Program-made: the position numbers and the translations under genes
Source of the DNA: Azomonas agilis
GTDB lineage: Bacteria; Pseudomonadota; Gammaproteobacteria; Pseudomonadales; Pseudomonadaceae
NCBI RefSeq assembly: GCF_007830255.1
Contig: NZ_VLKG01000008.1
Coordinates: 72,537-136,536 of the forward strand
Direction: 5' to 3'
Length of the DNA: 64,000 bases
Shown here: in pieces, positions 19,041-29,476 of the stretch
Position numbering within the stretch: position 1 is the first letter of the stretch
Layout of the letters: every line of letters starts with the position of its first letter
Notes under the pieces: model-generated
Database searches by the model: none
What the model was told of the DNA's origin: nothing
The model's input: only the letters and a program-made list of their open reading frames with translations

Positions 19041-21065
19041 ATGGAAACAAAGCAAAGAGTATCCGCTCAGGCTCCGGCTTGGCGTGCCGCGCTGTGGCAG
19101 TCGGTGATCAAACTAGACCCACGTCTTTTACTACGCTCGCCCGTGATGCTGGTGGTTGAGCTAGCAGCGGTGCTGACCACTCTGTTGTGTTTTTGGCCAC
19201 AAGAGGGCGTATCCCTTGGGTTTTCCATCCAAATCAGCCTGTGGCTGTGGTTCACCCTGCTGTTTGCTAACTTTGCCGAAGCCTTGGCCGAGGGGCGCGG
19301 TAAAGCCTGTGCCGACAGCCTAAAAGCCGGTACACAGGGGCTGATAGCCCGCAAACAAACGGCTGAGGGAGGTTTTGAACCCGTAGCCGCAGGTAATTTG
19401 CGCAAAGGCGATGTGGTACGCGTTGAGGCAGGGGAACTGATTCCTAGCGACGGCGAGGTAATTGAGGGCATTGCAGCCGTCAACGAGGCGGCCATTACGG
19501 GCGAGTCTGCGCCGGTGATCCGCGAGTCGGGCGGTGATCGCTCCGCTGTGACGGGCAATACCCGCGTAGTATCGGATTGGCTGCTGGTACGCATTACCAG
19601 CAACCCCGGTGAATCCACTTTAGATCGCATGATTGCTTTGGTGGAGGGAGCCCAGCGCCAAAAGACTCCCAACGAAATCGCCTTAGATACCCTGCTGATC
19701 GGTTTAACGCTGATCTTCTTGTTGGTGGTACTGACTCTACAGCCCTTTGCCCGTTTTGCTGGCGGGGAATTGCCGCTGATCTACTTAACCGCGCTCTTGG
19801 TCACGCTGATCCCCACCACCATTGGCGGTCTGTTGTCGGCCATCGGCATTGCGGGGATGGATCGGCTGATGCGTTTGAATGTGATCGCCAAATCCGGGCG
19901 CGCGGTGGAGGCGGCGGGAGACGTGCATGTACTGCTGTTGGATAAAACCGGCACCATCACCTTTGGCAATCGGCGTTGCGCGGCGGTGCATAAAGCCCCC
20001 AATGTCAGTCTGCACGTCTTAAGTGAAGCGGCTTTGCTGTCTTCCTTAGCCGACGATACGCCAGAAGGTCGCTCCATCGTCGAATTCTTACAGCAACAGA
20101 ACACCTCAAAGCTTCCCCAGCGCCACGAGGTTGAGGCCATTGCCTTTAGCGCAGAAACGCGGCTGTCGGGTGCGGATTGGCAGGGGCATCGTTACCGTAA
20201 GGGCGCGGTGGATGCGGTGTTGCGTTTTCTGTCCCTCACGCCCGAACAGATGCCGGCTCCCTTGGCCCGTGAGGTGGAGCGCATCGCCCAAAGTGGCGGT
20301 ACGCCGCTGCTGGTTTCGATGGACGATCAACTCTTAGGCGCGATTCAACTTAAGGACGTGGTGAAGCCGGGGATTCGTGAGCGCTTTGCCCTGCTCAGGC
20401 AGATGGGTATTCGCACTGTGATGGTGACTGGCGATAATCCGCTCACTGCTGCTGCCATCGCCGCTGAAGCAGGTGTCGATGATGTGCTGGCCGAGGCCAC
20501 GCCGGAGAAAAAATTGCACCGCATCCGTGCCGAGCAAGCCGAAGGCAAGCTGGTGGCCATGTGTGGCGATGGAGCTAACGATGCTCCGGCTTTGGCGCAA
20601 GCCGATGTGGGCTTGGCCATGAACGATGGCACTCAAGCCGCCCGTGAGGCCGCTAATCTGGTGGATTTGGGCTCCGATCCCACCAAGCTGCTGGATGTGG
20701 TGCAGGTGGGTAAAGAGCTGCTGATGACGCGCGGGGCTCTGACCACCTTCTCGGTGGCCAATGACGTGGCCAAGTACTTTGCCATTCTGCCTGCGCTGTT
20801 CAGTGGCCTGTATCCCGCTTTGGGCGCTTTGAACTTGATGCAGTTGCACAGTCCACAAAGCGCCATTCTCTCAGCCATCATTTTTAATGCCTTAATCATC
20901 ATCGCGCTAATCCCCTTGGCTTTGCGCGGTATTCGCCTGTCGGCCTTGGATGCGGTGCAACTGTTGCGGCGTAACCTGCTGATCTATGGCTTAGGCGGGC
21001 TGATAACGCCCTTTGTGGGCATCAAACTGCTGGATGAGCTGTTAGTCGCTATGGGGGTGGTGTGA
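19041..21065 (+). CDS. kdpB: Potassium-transporting ATPase, ATP-binding subunit B
   Basis: The 674-residue P-type ATPase subunit has the phosphorylation motif DKTGT with D301, the actuator motif TGES ([10 protein letters not shown]), and the hinge motif [16 protein letters not shown], with seven or so membrane segments. It hydrolyses ATP in the cytoplasm to drive K+ into the cell via KdpA. It overlaps the open frame of kdpC. The length and motifs are normal. Confidence 0.97.
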   Translation: METKQRVSAQAPAWRAALWQSVIKLDPRLLLRSPVMLVVELAAVLTTLLCFWPQEGVSLGFSIQISLWLWFTLLFANFAEALAEGRGKACADSLKAGTQGLIARKQTAEGGFEPVAAGNLRKGDVVRVEAGELIPSDGEVIEGIAAVNEAAITGESAPVIRESGGDRSAVTGNTRVVSDWLLVRITSNPGESTLDRMIALVEGAQRQKTPNEIALDTLLIGLTLIFLLVVLTLQPFARFAGGELPLIYLTALLVTLIPTTIGGLLSAIGIAGMDRLMRLNVIAKSGRAVEAAGDVHVLLLDKTGTITFGNRRCAAVHKAPNVSLHVLSEAALLSSLADDTPEGRSIVEFLQQQNTSKLPQRHEVEAIAFSAETRLSGADWQGHRYRKGAVDAVLRFLSLTPEQMPAPLAREVERIAQSGGTPLLVSMDDQLLGAIQLKDVVKPGIRERFALLRQMGIRTVMVTGDNPLTAAAIAAEAGVDDVLAEATPEKKLHRIRAEQAEGKLVAMCGDGANDAPALAQADVGLAMNDGTQAAREAANLVDLGSDPTKLLDVVQVGKELLMTRGALTTFSVANDVAKYFAILPALFSGLYPALGALNLMQLHSPQSAILSAIIFNALIIIALIPLALRGIRLSALDAVQLLRRNLLIYGLGGLITPFVGIKLLDELLVAMGVV

Positions 21066-21094
21066 TGGCCGCTTTAGTCTGTGAGGACGCACGA

Positions 21095-21655
21095 ATGTTT
21101 AAAGAATTTCGTACCGCAATAGGCATGTTGTTATGCGTCAGCCTGCTGACGGGAGTGCTCTATCCGCTGCTGATTACCGGATTGACGCAGGTTTTATTTC
21201 CAGAACAGGCCAAGGGTAGCTTGATACGAGATGCCCAAGGTCAGGTTCGAGGGAGTCATTTACTGGGCCAGTCCTTTACGGGGGCGGCTTGGTTCCATTC
21301 CAGGCCCTCAGCCGTGGATTTTGCCACCCTACCCAGTGGTGCCAGTAATTTAGCACCGAGTAATCCTGAGTTAGCAGTGCAGGTGCGGCAGCGTATCTCC
21401 GCATTAGCCCCCGATTCAGAGCAGCCTGTACCTATGGCTTTGGTCACTACTTCGGGCAGCGGTGTTGATCCTCATCTTCCAGTTGGGGCCGTGTTGTATC
21501 AGGTTCATCGGGTGGCTCAAGCGCGTCAGCTCAGTTCTGAGGCACTGATGCAATTGATCGAGGTACATACTGAGCGTCCTTTCATTGGCCCAGCCGTAGT
21601 GAATGTATTAGCCTTGAATCAAGCTTTGCAGATGATTGGGGTCACGCGTGAGTGA
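21095..21655 (+). CDS. kdpC: Potassium-transporting ATPase, subunit C
   Basis: The frame is open from 21062, but the ATG at 21095 follows GAGGAC and gives a 186-residue protein beginning MFKEFRTAIG, which fits KdpC. One N-terminal membrane segment (about 8-30) is followed by a periplasmic domain with GSHLLGQSF, FHSRPSA and TSGSGVDPHL, all family signatures. KdpC stabilises the KdpA-KdpB complex. It overlaps the start of kdpD by eight bases. Confidence 0.95.
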   Translation: MFKEFRTAIGMLLCVSLLTGVLYPLLITGLTQVLFPEQAKGSLIRDAQGQVRGSHLLGQSFTGAAWFHSRPSAVDFATLPSGASNLAPSNPELAVQVRQRISALAPDSEQPVPMALVTTSGSGVDPHLPVGAVLYQVHRVAQARQLSSEALMQLIEVHTERPFIGPAVVNVLALNQALQMIGVTRE

Positions 21656-24311
21656 TAGGTTACAGGCCGATACCCTACTGGCAGACTTGCCTGCCAGTGG
21701 GCGCGGGCGATTAAAAGTCTTTCTAGGAGCCGCTCCCGGTGTGGGTAAGACCTACGCCATGTTGCAGGCAGCCCACCAGCAGTATCGGCAGGGAGTTGCG
21801 CTGCGGGTAGGTGTGGTGGAAACTCACAACCGCTCTGAAACTCAATCCTTAGTGGAGGGCTTGCCCTTCCAACCCCTGCGTTATCTGGAGTATCGGGGGT
21901 TAGCGCTGCCGGAAATGGATTTGGATGCCCTGCTCAAAGATCCACCCGAGCTGGTATTGGTGGATGAGCTGGCCCACAGCAACGTACCCGGCAGTCGCCA
22001 CGCCAAACGCTGGCAGGATGTCCAAGAGCTGTTGGTGGCAGGGATTGATGTCTATACCACGGTCAACGTGCAGCATCTGGAAAGTCTCAACGATCAGGTG
22101 CAGGACATTACCGGTATCCGCGTCCGCGAAACGGTGCCGGATTGGGTATTGCAGGAAGCCTTTGAAATTTTACTGATCGACTTGCCCCCCCGTGAGCTGC
22201 TGGAGCGTCTGCGAGAGGGCAAAGTCTATGTGCCTGAGCAGGCTAAGGCGGCTACGGAAGCCTTCTTCACCCAAATCAACCTGACAGCCTTGCGTGAGTT
22301 GGCGATGCAAACCGCCGCTGCCCGTGTGGATGCGGACTTAAAGCAGCGCTATCGCTTGCTAGGACGAGAGACTCCAAGGGTTCAGGGGCGTTTGTTGGTG
22401 GGGATTGCCGGTGATATTCAGGCCGAATCCTTAGTGCGCCATGCCTGTCGGGTGGCGGAGCGGCGCAACTTACCTTGGTCGGTGGTGCATGTGGATACCG
22501 GCTATCAGCGCACCGAATCCTATTTAGGCCATCTGCAAGGTGCCCAGCATTTGGCCGAGCGTTTAGGTGGCGAGATCGTCACCCTGCGTTCAGGCGATGC
22601 CTCCCGAACGCTGTTGGATCACGCCTATGAACGTCAGGCCAGTTTGCTTCTGATCGGTCAATCCGTGCGCAAGCGGTTTAGGTTCAAGCGTACCTTGGGC
22701 GAGCAGCTTTTAGAGCACAGTCACGGCCTAGAAATTTCGGTGCTGGATGCGCGCAGAAAACAACGGACTCAGGACTATCCCCGCTCTGCGTTTAGAGGTG
22801 TGCTTCACCCTCAAGGCTATGTGTGGGCTTTGGTTGCCACGCTGATGGCGGCTGGGGTTGCAGAGGTTTTGTATAAGCTGTTGGATCTACCCAATATTTC
22901 CCTCGTGTTCTTAATGGCCGTGCTCAGCGTGGCGGTACGCAGCAGCTTGGGGCCGGCGCTGTTTTGCAGTTTATTATCCTTTATCGCCTATAACTTCTTG
23001 TTTATTGAGCCTGTATTAACCCTACATGCCGCCCGCCATCAGGATGTACTGACCCTAATCTTTTTCCTGATCATGGCCGGGCTAACCGGAAATTTGGCAT
23101 CCCGTCAGCAACAACAGTTACGCGCCCTGCGCCAGACCCAAGCCGAAACCGCCGCCCTGCTGGAACTGTCGCGTAAATTAACCGCCGCCACGGATCGGAA
23201 GGCGGTTTTAGAGGTGGCCGTACAGCAGCTTAGTCGCTGGCCGGAGATGAAAATCTCCTTTATTGCGCGCAATGCGGAGGGCATTTGGCGTGTTGAAGCC
23301 GGTAGTCAGCGCCTATTAAATGAGCCCGAACGCGCAGCAGCAGATTGGGCTTGGCAACATGACCAAGCAGCCGGTTTGGGCACTGATACCCTGTCCAGCA
23401 GTCGTTGGTGGTGGTATCCGCTGTGTGGCGAACAAGGGCCGCTGATTTTATTAGGTGTTAGTCCAGATGAGGGCGCTGCCTTAACTTTGGAGCGTAAACG
23501 CTTAATCTTGGCCTTGACCCACGCCATCGCCCAAGCTTTGGAGCGCGCCTACCTGACCCAAGCTTTAGAGCAAGCCCACTTGAGTGCCGAAACCGACCAA
23601 CTGCGCACCGCGCTCTTGGCCTCGGTGTCTCACGATCTAAAAACTCCCTTAACCGCCCTGCGCGGCTCTATTGATAGTCTGTTGGTGTTGGGGGAGCAAA
23701 TTCCCCCTGAAGATCGGCGGGCGTTATTGGAAAGCACCCGTGATGAAGCCAGCCGCCTTGAGCGCTATATCCAGAATTTATTGGACATGACCCGTTTGGG
23801 AAGCGGCGAGTTAAAGTTAGAGCGTGATTGGGTGGCTCCTGCCGATATCGTCGCGGGAGCTCTGCATCGGCTGCGTTTTGTGCTGGAGCACTTCAGGGTG
23901 CATCTGGCTATCCCAGATTCTCTGCCTCTATTGTATGTGCATGGGGCTTTGATTGAGCAGGTGCTGGTGAATGTGTTGGAAAACGCCGCCCGTTTTTCAC
24001 CGCCCCAAGGCATGCTCTGGTTGACCCTAGAAGCGGATACCCAAGAGTTGCGCTTTAGCCTGACCGATCAAGGGCCGGGCATTCCCGAGGCTGAGCGGGA
24101 AAAAATCTTCGATATGTTCTACAGCGTTAAACGCGGCGACCGAGGTGGGCAGGGCACTGGGTTAGGACTGGCGATTTGCCAAGGTATTTTGGGGGCGCAT
24201 CAGGGGCGTATCAGCGTTACCGAGGGCGTGGAGGGCGTAGGTACTACCATGATCATCCATCTCCCTCTGCATCCCCAACCCGAGCCCGATGCGGTGGACT
24301 CTTTGATTTAA
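21648..24311 (+). CDS. kdpD: Osmosensitive K+ channel sensor histidine kinase
   Basis: The GTG at 21648, overlapping the kdpC stop, gives 887 residues beginning MSDRLQAD, the usual KdpD start; a TTG at 21636 is the alternative. Domains in order are: KdpD N-terminal domain with Walker A APGVGKT and DELAHSNVPGSRH (about 20-230), a universal-stress-like domain (about 240-360), four clustered membrane segments (about 385-485), a GAF-like region, a HisKA domain with H662 in ASVSHDLKTPL, and an HATPase domain with GTGLGLAI. It senses K+ limitation or ionic stress and phosphorylates KdpE to induce kdpABC. The protein is complete. Confidence 0.95.
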   Translation: MSDRLQADTLLADLPASGRGRLKVFLGAAPGVGKTYAMLQAAHQQYRQGVALRVGVVETHNRSETQSLVEGLPFQPLRYLEYRGLALPEMDLDALLKDPPELVLVDELAHSNVPGSRHAKRWQDVQELLVAGIDVYTTVNVQHLESLNDQVQDITGIRVRETVPDWVLQEAFEILLIDLPPRELLERLREGKVYVPEQAKAATEAFFTQINLTALRELAMQTAAARVDADLKQRYRLLGRETPRVQGRLLVGIAGDIQAESLVRHACRVAERRNLPWSVVHVDTGYQRTESYLGHLQGAQHLAERLGGEIVTLRSGDASRTLLDHAYERQASLLLIGQSVRKRFRFKRTLGEQLLEHSHGLEISVLDARRKQRTQDYPRSAFRGVLHPQGYVWALVATLMAAGVAEVLYKLLDLPNISLVFLMAVLSVAVRSSLGPALFCSLLSFIAYNFLFIEPVLTLHAARHQDVLTLIFFLIMAGLTGNLASRQQQQLRALRQTQAETAALLELSRKLTAATDRKAVLEVAVQQLSRWPEMKISFIARNAEGIWRVEAGSQRLLNEPERAAADWAWQHDQAAGLGTDTLSSSRWWWYPLCGEQGPLILLGVSPDEGAALTLERKRLILALTHAIAQALERAYLTQALEQAHLSAETDQLRTALLASVSHDLKTPLTALRGSIDSLLVLGEQIPPEDRRALLESTRDEASRLERYIQNLLDMTRLGSGELKLERDWVAPADIVAGALHRLRFVLEHFRVHLAIPDSLPLLYVHGALIEQVLVNVLENAARFSPPQGMLWLTLEADTQELRFSLTDQGPGIPEAEREKIFDMFYSVKRGDRGGQGTGLGLAICQGILGAHQGRISVTEGVEGVGTTMIIHLPLHPQPEPDAVDSLI

Positions 24312-24326
24312 GCTGAGATTGAAAAC

Positions 24327-25028
24327 GTGACCCAAGCCCATGCCAATATTTTGGTGATTGACGACGAACCGCAGATCCGTAAGTTATTGCGCATCAGCTT
24401 AGTGGCTCAGGGCTATGCCGTCCTTGAGGCGGCCAGCGCTCAAGAAGGATTGAATCAAGCCGCCCTGCAACGCCCAGACATCGTAGTTTTGGATTTGGGC
24501 TTGCCCGATGCCGATGGGCAGCAGCTCTTAGTTGATTTGCGTACTTGGTCTTCGGTGCCCGTGCTGGTGCTCTCGGCACGGGATACAGACTCTGAAAAGG
24601 TTAAGGCTCTGGATAACGGAGCCAATGACTATGTGACCAAGCCCTTCAGTATTCAGGAGTTTTTAGCTCGGATTCGGGCCTTATTGCGCCAAGGCAGTGC
24701 CCATAATCAACTGGAAGTCCCTCACCTACAGGCAGGCGCGCTGCGCATTGATTTTGCCTATCGCAAGGTCTATTTGGATGAGCAGGAGATCAGCCTAACC
24801 CGCAAAGAGTATTCGGTGCTGGCCCTATTGGCGCAGCATCCGGGGCGAGTGATTACCCAAAAGCAGCTCCTGAAAGACATCTGGGGCCCAAACCATGAGC
24901 AGGACAGCCATTACCTACGCATCGTGATCCGGCATTTGCGCCAGAAGTTGCAGGAAGATGCGGCCAATCCTCGGTTTATTCGCACCGAGTCGGGTGTGGG
25001 CTACCGCTTGAACATACCCAGTACCTAG
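24327..25028 (+). CDS. kdpE: KDP operon response regulator
   Basis: The 233-residue OmpR-family regulator starts with GTG. The receiver domain has the acidic pair IDDEP, D56 in VVLDLGLPDADG as phosphate acceptor and K in VTKPFS. The C-terminal winged helix (about 130-230) has LTRKEYSVLALLAQHPGRV and HYLRIVIRHLRQKL. Phosphorylated by KdpD, it activates kdpABC at the AT-rich region upstream of kdpA. It follows kdpD by 15 bases and closes the operon. Confidence 0.95.
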   Translation: MTQAHANILVIDDEPQIRKLLRISLVAQGYAVLEAASAQEGLNQAALQRPDIVVLDLGLPDADGQQLLVDLRTWSSVPVLVLSARDTDSEKVKALDNGANDYVTKPFSIQEFLARIRALLRQGSAHNQLEVPHLQAGALRIDFAYRKVYLDEQEISLTRKEYSVLALLAQHPGRVITQKQLLKDIWGPNHEQDSHYLRIVIRHLRQKLQEDAANPRFIRTESGVGYRLNIPST

Positions 25029-25035
25029 TAAGGCT

Positions 25036-25073
25036 ACTCAACACCTGCATGCCATCGCCTACAGGTGCTGAGT
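25036..25073. terminator. Hairpin between convergent kdpE and sod genes
   Basis: ACTCAACACCTG (25036-25047) pairs with CAGGTGCTGAGT (25062-25073) as five plus six base pairs with one A/C mismatch. No long T run follows on either strand. It is probably a shared terminator for the convergent genes. Confidence 0.5.
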
Positions 25074-25080
25074 CGCGGAT

Positions 25081-25812
25081 TTAGCCTAGGTTTTGCAGGG
25101 CAAATTCCCAGTTAATCAGCTTATCCAACAAAGCGGTGCTGTAGTCAGCGCGGCGATTGCGGTAGTCGATGTAATAGGCGTGTTCCCAGACATCAATAGT
25201 GAGTAAGGGTTTTAAGTTGGCCGTTAACGGCAACTCGGCATTGCTGGTGCTGACTACCTTAAGCTGCTTGCCGTCCAGCACCAGCCAAGCCCAGCCGCTG
25301 CCAAATTGAGTGTTAGCAGCCTTAGCCAAGGCTTGTTTACAGGCTTCTACTGAGCCAAAAGACTCTTCAATCCGCGCTTTAAGGGCGGCCGGAGGCGTGC
25401 CACCTCCTTTAGGCGTTAAGCTGTTCCAATAGAAGTTGTGGTTCCAGATTTGCGCTGCGTTGTTAAACAGAGCAGCTTTATCGGCATGACCGGCTGTGCC
25501 TTGGATGATCTGCTCCAGCGATTGCCCAGCCCAGTCCGTGCCTTGCACCAAACGATTGAGGTTATCCACATAACTCTTATGGTGCTTGCCGTAGTGATAG
25601 CCTAGGGTTTCACTGCTGAGTACCGGAGCTAAAGCATTATCAGCGTAGGGTAGGGGCGGTAACGAATAAGGCGCGGCTTGGGTGGTTTCCGCCGCGCTGG
25701 CGAGTTGAGGTAATGAAGACAAAGCCAAGGCCGCTGCTGTAGTACCCGCAGCCAGAAGAAAATCACGGCGATCCAAGCGCATGGATGAATCCTCAATTAT
25801 GGTTGGGTTCAT
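25081..25812 (-). CDS. Tat-exported Fe/Mn superoxide dismutase
   Basis: The 243-residue protein has a twin-arginine signal: [11 protein letters not shown], then a hydrophobic stretch ending near ASAA. The mature enzyme has the SOD N-terminal domain with [13 protein letters not shown], the NHNFYWNSL region and the ligand motif [13 protein letters not shown], so all four metal ligands appear present. It removes superoxide, here predicted in the periplasm. The ATG at 25812 has AAGGAG six bases upstream; the ATG at 25782, with GAGGAT upstream, is an alternative that keeps the Tat signal. Export of this family is uncommon. It is divergent from recB. Confidence 0.88.
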   Translation of the reverse strand: MNPTIIEDSSMRLDRRDFLLAAGTTAAALALSSLPQLASAAETTQAAPYSLPPLPYADNALAPVLSSETLGYHYGKHHKSYVDNLNRLVQGTDWAGQSLEQIIQGTAGHADKAALFNNAAQIWNHNFYWNSLTPKGGGTPPAALKARIEESFGSVEACKQALAKAANTQFGSGWAWLVLDGKQLKVVSTSNAELPLTANLKPLLTIDVWEHAYYIDYRNRRADYSTALLDKLINWEFALQNLG

Positions 25813-25912
25813 GGGGAACTCCTTGGGAGAGGTACTTAACAGACTAACCCCGAATCGGTGAAGATGCTGTTCAACGCGTGTTTCGATATTTGTTATCCCC
25901 GCAGGATGCCGG

Positions 25913-28900
25913 ATGAGCCTCAACCTTCTTGATGATTCCTTTCGGGGCCTGTCCCTGATCGAAGCCAGTGCCGGAACGGGTAAAACCTGGACTTTGACCG
26001 CACTCTACGCCCGTTTGTTGCTGGAGCGGCAACTGTCCGTGCGCCAAATTTTGGTGGTGACCTACACCCAAGCGGCCACCGCCGAGCTACGGGAGCGGAT
26101 TCGCGAGCGCCTGTCGGTGCTGCTGGCCCTGTTTGAAGGCAAACCCTTGGCTGAGGAAGACTCGTTCTGCCAAGACCTCTACGCGCGTTATGCCGAAGAT
26201 GCGGCCGCCCGTAGACGCATCCTGTTAGCCGTACACGGTTTTGACGAGGCGGCGATCTTTACCATCCACGGCTTTTGCCAGCGCGCTTTGCAAGAAGCAG
26301 CCTTTGAAGCCGGTGGCGATTTTGACAATGAGCTGACCCCGGATGATCGGGAACTGGTGGATGCGGTGCTGGTGGATGCGTGGCGCACCGAGTTAGCCCA
26401 AGCTGAGCCGCTGTGGGCTGGTTTTTTAATGCAGCGCCAGATTACCCCGCTGTGGCTGCGCCAGCGTTTGCAAAGCCATCTGGGCAAACCCTATTTGCAG
26501 GTCGTACCCGATGCCCAAACCCCGTGGCCGCTGTTGCCAGACCTGCATCCGCTGTGGCAGCAAGCGGCTCAGTGTTGGCAACAGGATAGTGCCGCTTGGG
26601 TGGAGGTTTTATCTGCCCATGAGGGTTTGAATAAAACCACCCATAAAACTGAAAAATTCGGCGGCTGGCAGTACGCTCTCGACAGCTACTTCAGCGATTT
26701 TGCGCGGGTGTTCCAGAGTACCGAGGCATTAACCAAATTTGGCCGTGCCGCCTTAGATAAAGCCTGCAAAAAAGGCCATAGCCTGCCCGACAGCCCAATT
26801 CCAGACCTCTTGGATCAGCTCAGCCAAGCTTTGGAGCAGGTTCAAGACGGCTATCAGCAGCGGTTGGCGGTGTTGCAATCTCGTTTGCTGGAGCAGTTGA
26901 ACCGCGAATTGCCCAAACGCAAAGCCGCCCAACGTCTGCAAGCTTTTGATGATCTGTTGAATCAACTGCATCAGGCCTTGGAAGATGCGCACAAAGGAAC
27001 CCGATTGGCTGAAATCCTGCGCGAGCAATACCCCCTCGCCTTGATCGACGAGTTTCAGGATACCGACCCGATCCAGTACGCCATTTTTCAACGCATCTAC
27101 CAGCAAGATACTCAGCCTGCGGTGGATTTGTGTTTTGTCGGCGATCCCAAACAGGCCATCTATGCCTTCCGAGGCGCGGATTTAGACACCTATCTACAGG
27201 CCCGTGAGCAGATTGCGGCCAAACATCGCTACAGCCTGAGTACCAACTATCGTTCCGCTCCAGCGCTGCTGTGCGCATTAAATCACCTGTTTGCCCGACC
27301 TTTAGCCTTTTCTGAGCAGTGCTTGGCCTATGAGCCGGTGTCTGCGCCGGATAAACAGCGGCCCCAACTGCATCTGCCGGAAGCGGAAGGCAATGCACCT
27401 CTGTCTTGGGTTTGGTTGGGTGATGAGCCTTTGACCAAAGGCCAAGCTGAAGCCCTAGCCGCCGAAGATACGGCTTTGCGTATTGCCCGTATTTTGTCAG
27501 CCGCTGCTAAGGGCCAAGCGGGTTTCACGATGGAGCCAGAGCCAAAGCCCATACAGGGCGGAGACATTGCGGTCTTGGTGGCTAACCATCGCCAAGCGGC
27601 CTTGATTGCCAAAGCTTTGAGCCGCCATGCGGTGCCTAGTGTGCGCAAAGGTCGGGACAGCGTGTGGCACTCTGAGGAAGCCGAGGATTTAGCCGCCGTC
27701 CTCACCGCCTACGCCGAACCCGCGCAGGAAGGTTGGTTAGGGTACGCCTTGTCCACCCGTTTACTGGGCCGCAGCGCGCACTGGTTGGCCGAAGCTCAAG
27801 TCCAGCAAAGCCTCTGGGATAAGGAACGGGAAACCGCCGAGCGTTATCACCAACTCTGGCAAGAACACGGCTTTTTGCGCGCTTTTCGCCTGTGGTTGGA
27901 CGAGCAAGGCGTGGCAGAACGTCTGTTGGCCTACCCTGAGGGTGAGCGGCGTTTAACCAATCTGCTGCATCTGGGCGAATTGTTGGAGGCCCAACAAGAA
28001 CGGCGGCCAGGTATGGAGCCTTTATTGCGCTGGTTTGCCGAACAACGTCAGGGCGAAGGCGGCGGTGATGATGCTCTGCTGCGTTTGGAAAGCGATGCCG
28101 AGCGGGTGCAGATCGTCACCATTCACACCAGTAAGGGCTTGGAATATCCCTTGGTGTTTTGTCCCTTCCTCTGGGATGGCCGTTTGCTGGGACAGCATCA
28201 GGACAGCGCTCGCTGTCATACACCCGAAGGTCAATCGCTGCTGGACTTAGGCGGCCCCGACCTAGAGCAGCATTTGGAGTGCGCGCGCCAAGAGCGGTAT
28301 GCCGAGCAACTGCGCTTGATCTATGTAGCTCTGACGCGCCCGCGTGAGCGGCTGTGGATTCACTGGGGGCCGGTGTTAATCGCCAAAGAGGGCAAGCTGC
28401 CGAAAGAGGGATTGCACAGCAGCGCCTTGGCCTGGCTGATTCACGGTCGTGATCAGCAACAGCCTCCGGTATTGCAGCGCTTGGCCGAACATCTGCAAGG
28501 CTGTTCTGCGGCTGACCTTGAGACAGAACTCCAGAAACTCATTAGCGGTAGCCAAGACTCAATGCAGCTTTTGGCGTTGGATCAGCAACCCGCTCAAGGA
28601 CAGGGAGAACAGCGAGCCGCTGTCGAACTGCACCTCAGCCTGCTGAATCGCCCTCTGTACAGCGCGTGGCGTATCGGTAGCTTTTCCGGGTTAGCGGCGG
28701 GGATGCACAAAGAAGCCCCCGACTATGATGCCTTCAGTCCGTTAGACACTCAGGATTCGGGGCAGGGTTTTCACGGCTTTGCCCGCGGAGCACGGGCCGG
28801 AACCTGCTTGCATGCCATCTTGGAACATTGGGCGCTGGGCAAAGGCGCGCTGCATGAGCTGAGTTTGGAGGCATTGCGCGATCATGGTTTCCCAGAGGAT

Positions 28901-29476
28901 CAAGCCGAGTTAGTGACCGCCCACTTACAACAGGTGTTGGATTGTCCGCTGGATGGGGAAGCCTTGCGCCTCTCTGAGTTGCCCGCTGAGCGCTGTTTGC
29001 CGGAGTTGGGCTTTACCTTTCCGGTGCAGCATCTGGAGATCACCCGATTGCGCGCCCTGTTGACCGATCCGGCCATGGGCTTGCCTGAGCCCTTACGTCA
29101 GGCGGCGGCGCATCTTAAATTCGACAGCCTGCAAGGCTTTCTCAAGGGCTTTATCGACCTTACCTTCGAGTACCAAGGGCGCTGGTACATCCTCGATTAC
29201 AAGTCCAACTGGCTTGGCCCGGACAGCAGTTACTATCACCCGGATCAACTGCTACAGGCTTTGGCTTCCGAGCACTATTACCTGCAATACCTGATTTACT
29301 TGGTGGCGTTGCGGCGTTTTTTACGGGTGCGTTTGCCAGACTTTAGCAACGAAGATTTAGGCGGTGCTTACTACCTATTTTTGCGCGGTATGCCAGAAGC
29401 CGGTGTGTACTTTGCCCGCCCTACTGATGCCTTGCTGGATGCCTTGGATCAGCTCTTTATGCAGGGGGTGCTATGA
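25913..29476 (+). CDS. recB: Exodeoxyribonuclease V beta subunit RecB
   Basis: The 1187-residue SF1 helicase-nuclease has Walker [10 protein letters not shown] near residues 17-25, FQDTDPIQ (motif II region), [18 protein letters not shown] and [14 protein letters not shown]. The C-terminal nuclease domain shows D1082 and D1095-Y-K1097. It unwinds and degrades DNA from double-strand breaks as part of RecBCD and loads RecA at Chi. It overlaps recD by four bases (ATGA). recC, which usually lies just upstream, is absent here; the gene upstream is the divergent superoxide dismutase. Confidence 0.95.
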   Translation: MSLNLLDDSFRGLSLIEASAGTGKTWTLTALYARLLLERQLSVRQILVVTYTQAATAELRERIRERLSVLLALFEGKPLAEEDSFCQDLYARYAEDAAARRRILLAVHGFDEAAIFTIHGFCQRALQEAAFEAGGDFDNELTPDDRELVDAVLVDAWRTELAQAEPLWAGFLMQRQITPLWLRQRLQSHLGKPYLQVVPDAQTPWPLLPDLHPLWQQAAQCWQQDSAAWVEVLSAHEGLNKTTHKTEKFGGWQYALDSYFSDFARVFQSTEALTKFGRAALDKACKKGHSLPDSPIPDLLDQLSQALEQVQDGYQQRLAVLQSRLLEQLNRELPKRKAAQRLQAFDDLLNQLHQALEDAHKGTRLAEILREQYPLALIDEFQDTDPIQYAIFQRIYQQDTQPAVDLCFVGDPKQAIYAFRGADLDTYLQAREQIAAKHRYSLSTNYRSAPALLCALNHLFARPLAFSEQCLAYEPVSAPDKQRPQLHLPEAEGNAPLSWVWLGDEPLTKGQAEALAAEDTALRIARILSAAAKGQAGFTMEPEPKPIQGGDIAVLVANHRQAALIAKALSRHAVPSVRKGRDSVWHSEEAEDLAAVLTAYAEPAQEGWLGYALSTRLLGRSAHWLAEAQVQQSLWDKERETAERYHQLWQEHGFLRAFRLWLDEQGVAERLLAYPEGERRLTNLLHLGELLEAQQERRPGMEPLLRWFAEQRQGEGGGDDALLRLESDAERVQIVTIHTSKGLEYPLVFCPFLWDGRLLGQHQDSARCHTPEGQSLLDLGGPDLEQHLECARQERYAEQLRLIYVALTRPRERLWIHWGPVLIAKEGKLPKEGLHSSALAWLIHGRDQQQPPVLQRLAEHLQGCSAADLETELQKLISGSQDSMQLLALDQQPAQGQGEQRAAVELHLSLLNRPLYSAWRIGSFSGLAAGMHKEAPDYDAFSPLDTQDSGQGFHGFARGARAGTCLHAILEHWALGKGALHELSLEALRDHGFPEDQAELVTAHLQQVLDCPLDGEALRLSELPAERCLPELGFTFPVQHLEITRLRALLTDPAMGLPEPLRQAAAHLKFDSLQGFLKGFIDLTFEYQGRWYILDYKSNWLGPDSSYYHPDQLLQALASEHYYLQYLIYLVALRRFLRVRLPDFSNEDLGGAYYLFLRGMPEAGVYFARPTDALLDALDQLFMQGVL

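Noticed and set aside
21636-21650. TTG start for kdpD
   Set aside because: The GTG four codons later gives the usual family N-terminus and overlaps the kdpC stop in a coupled fashion.
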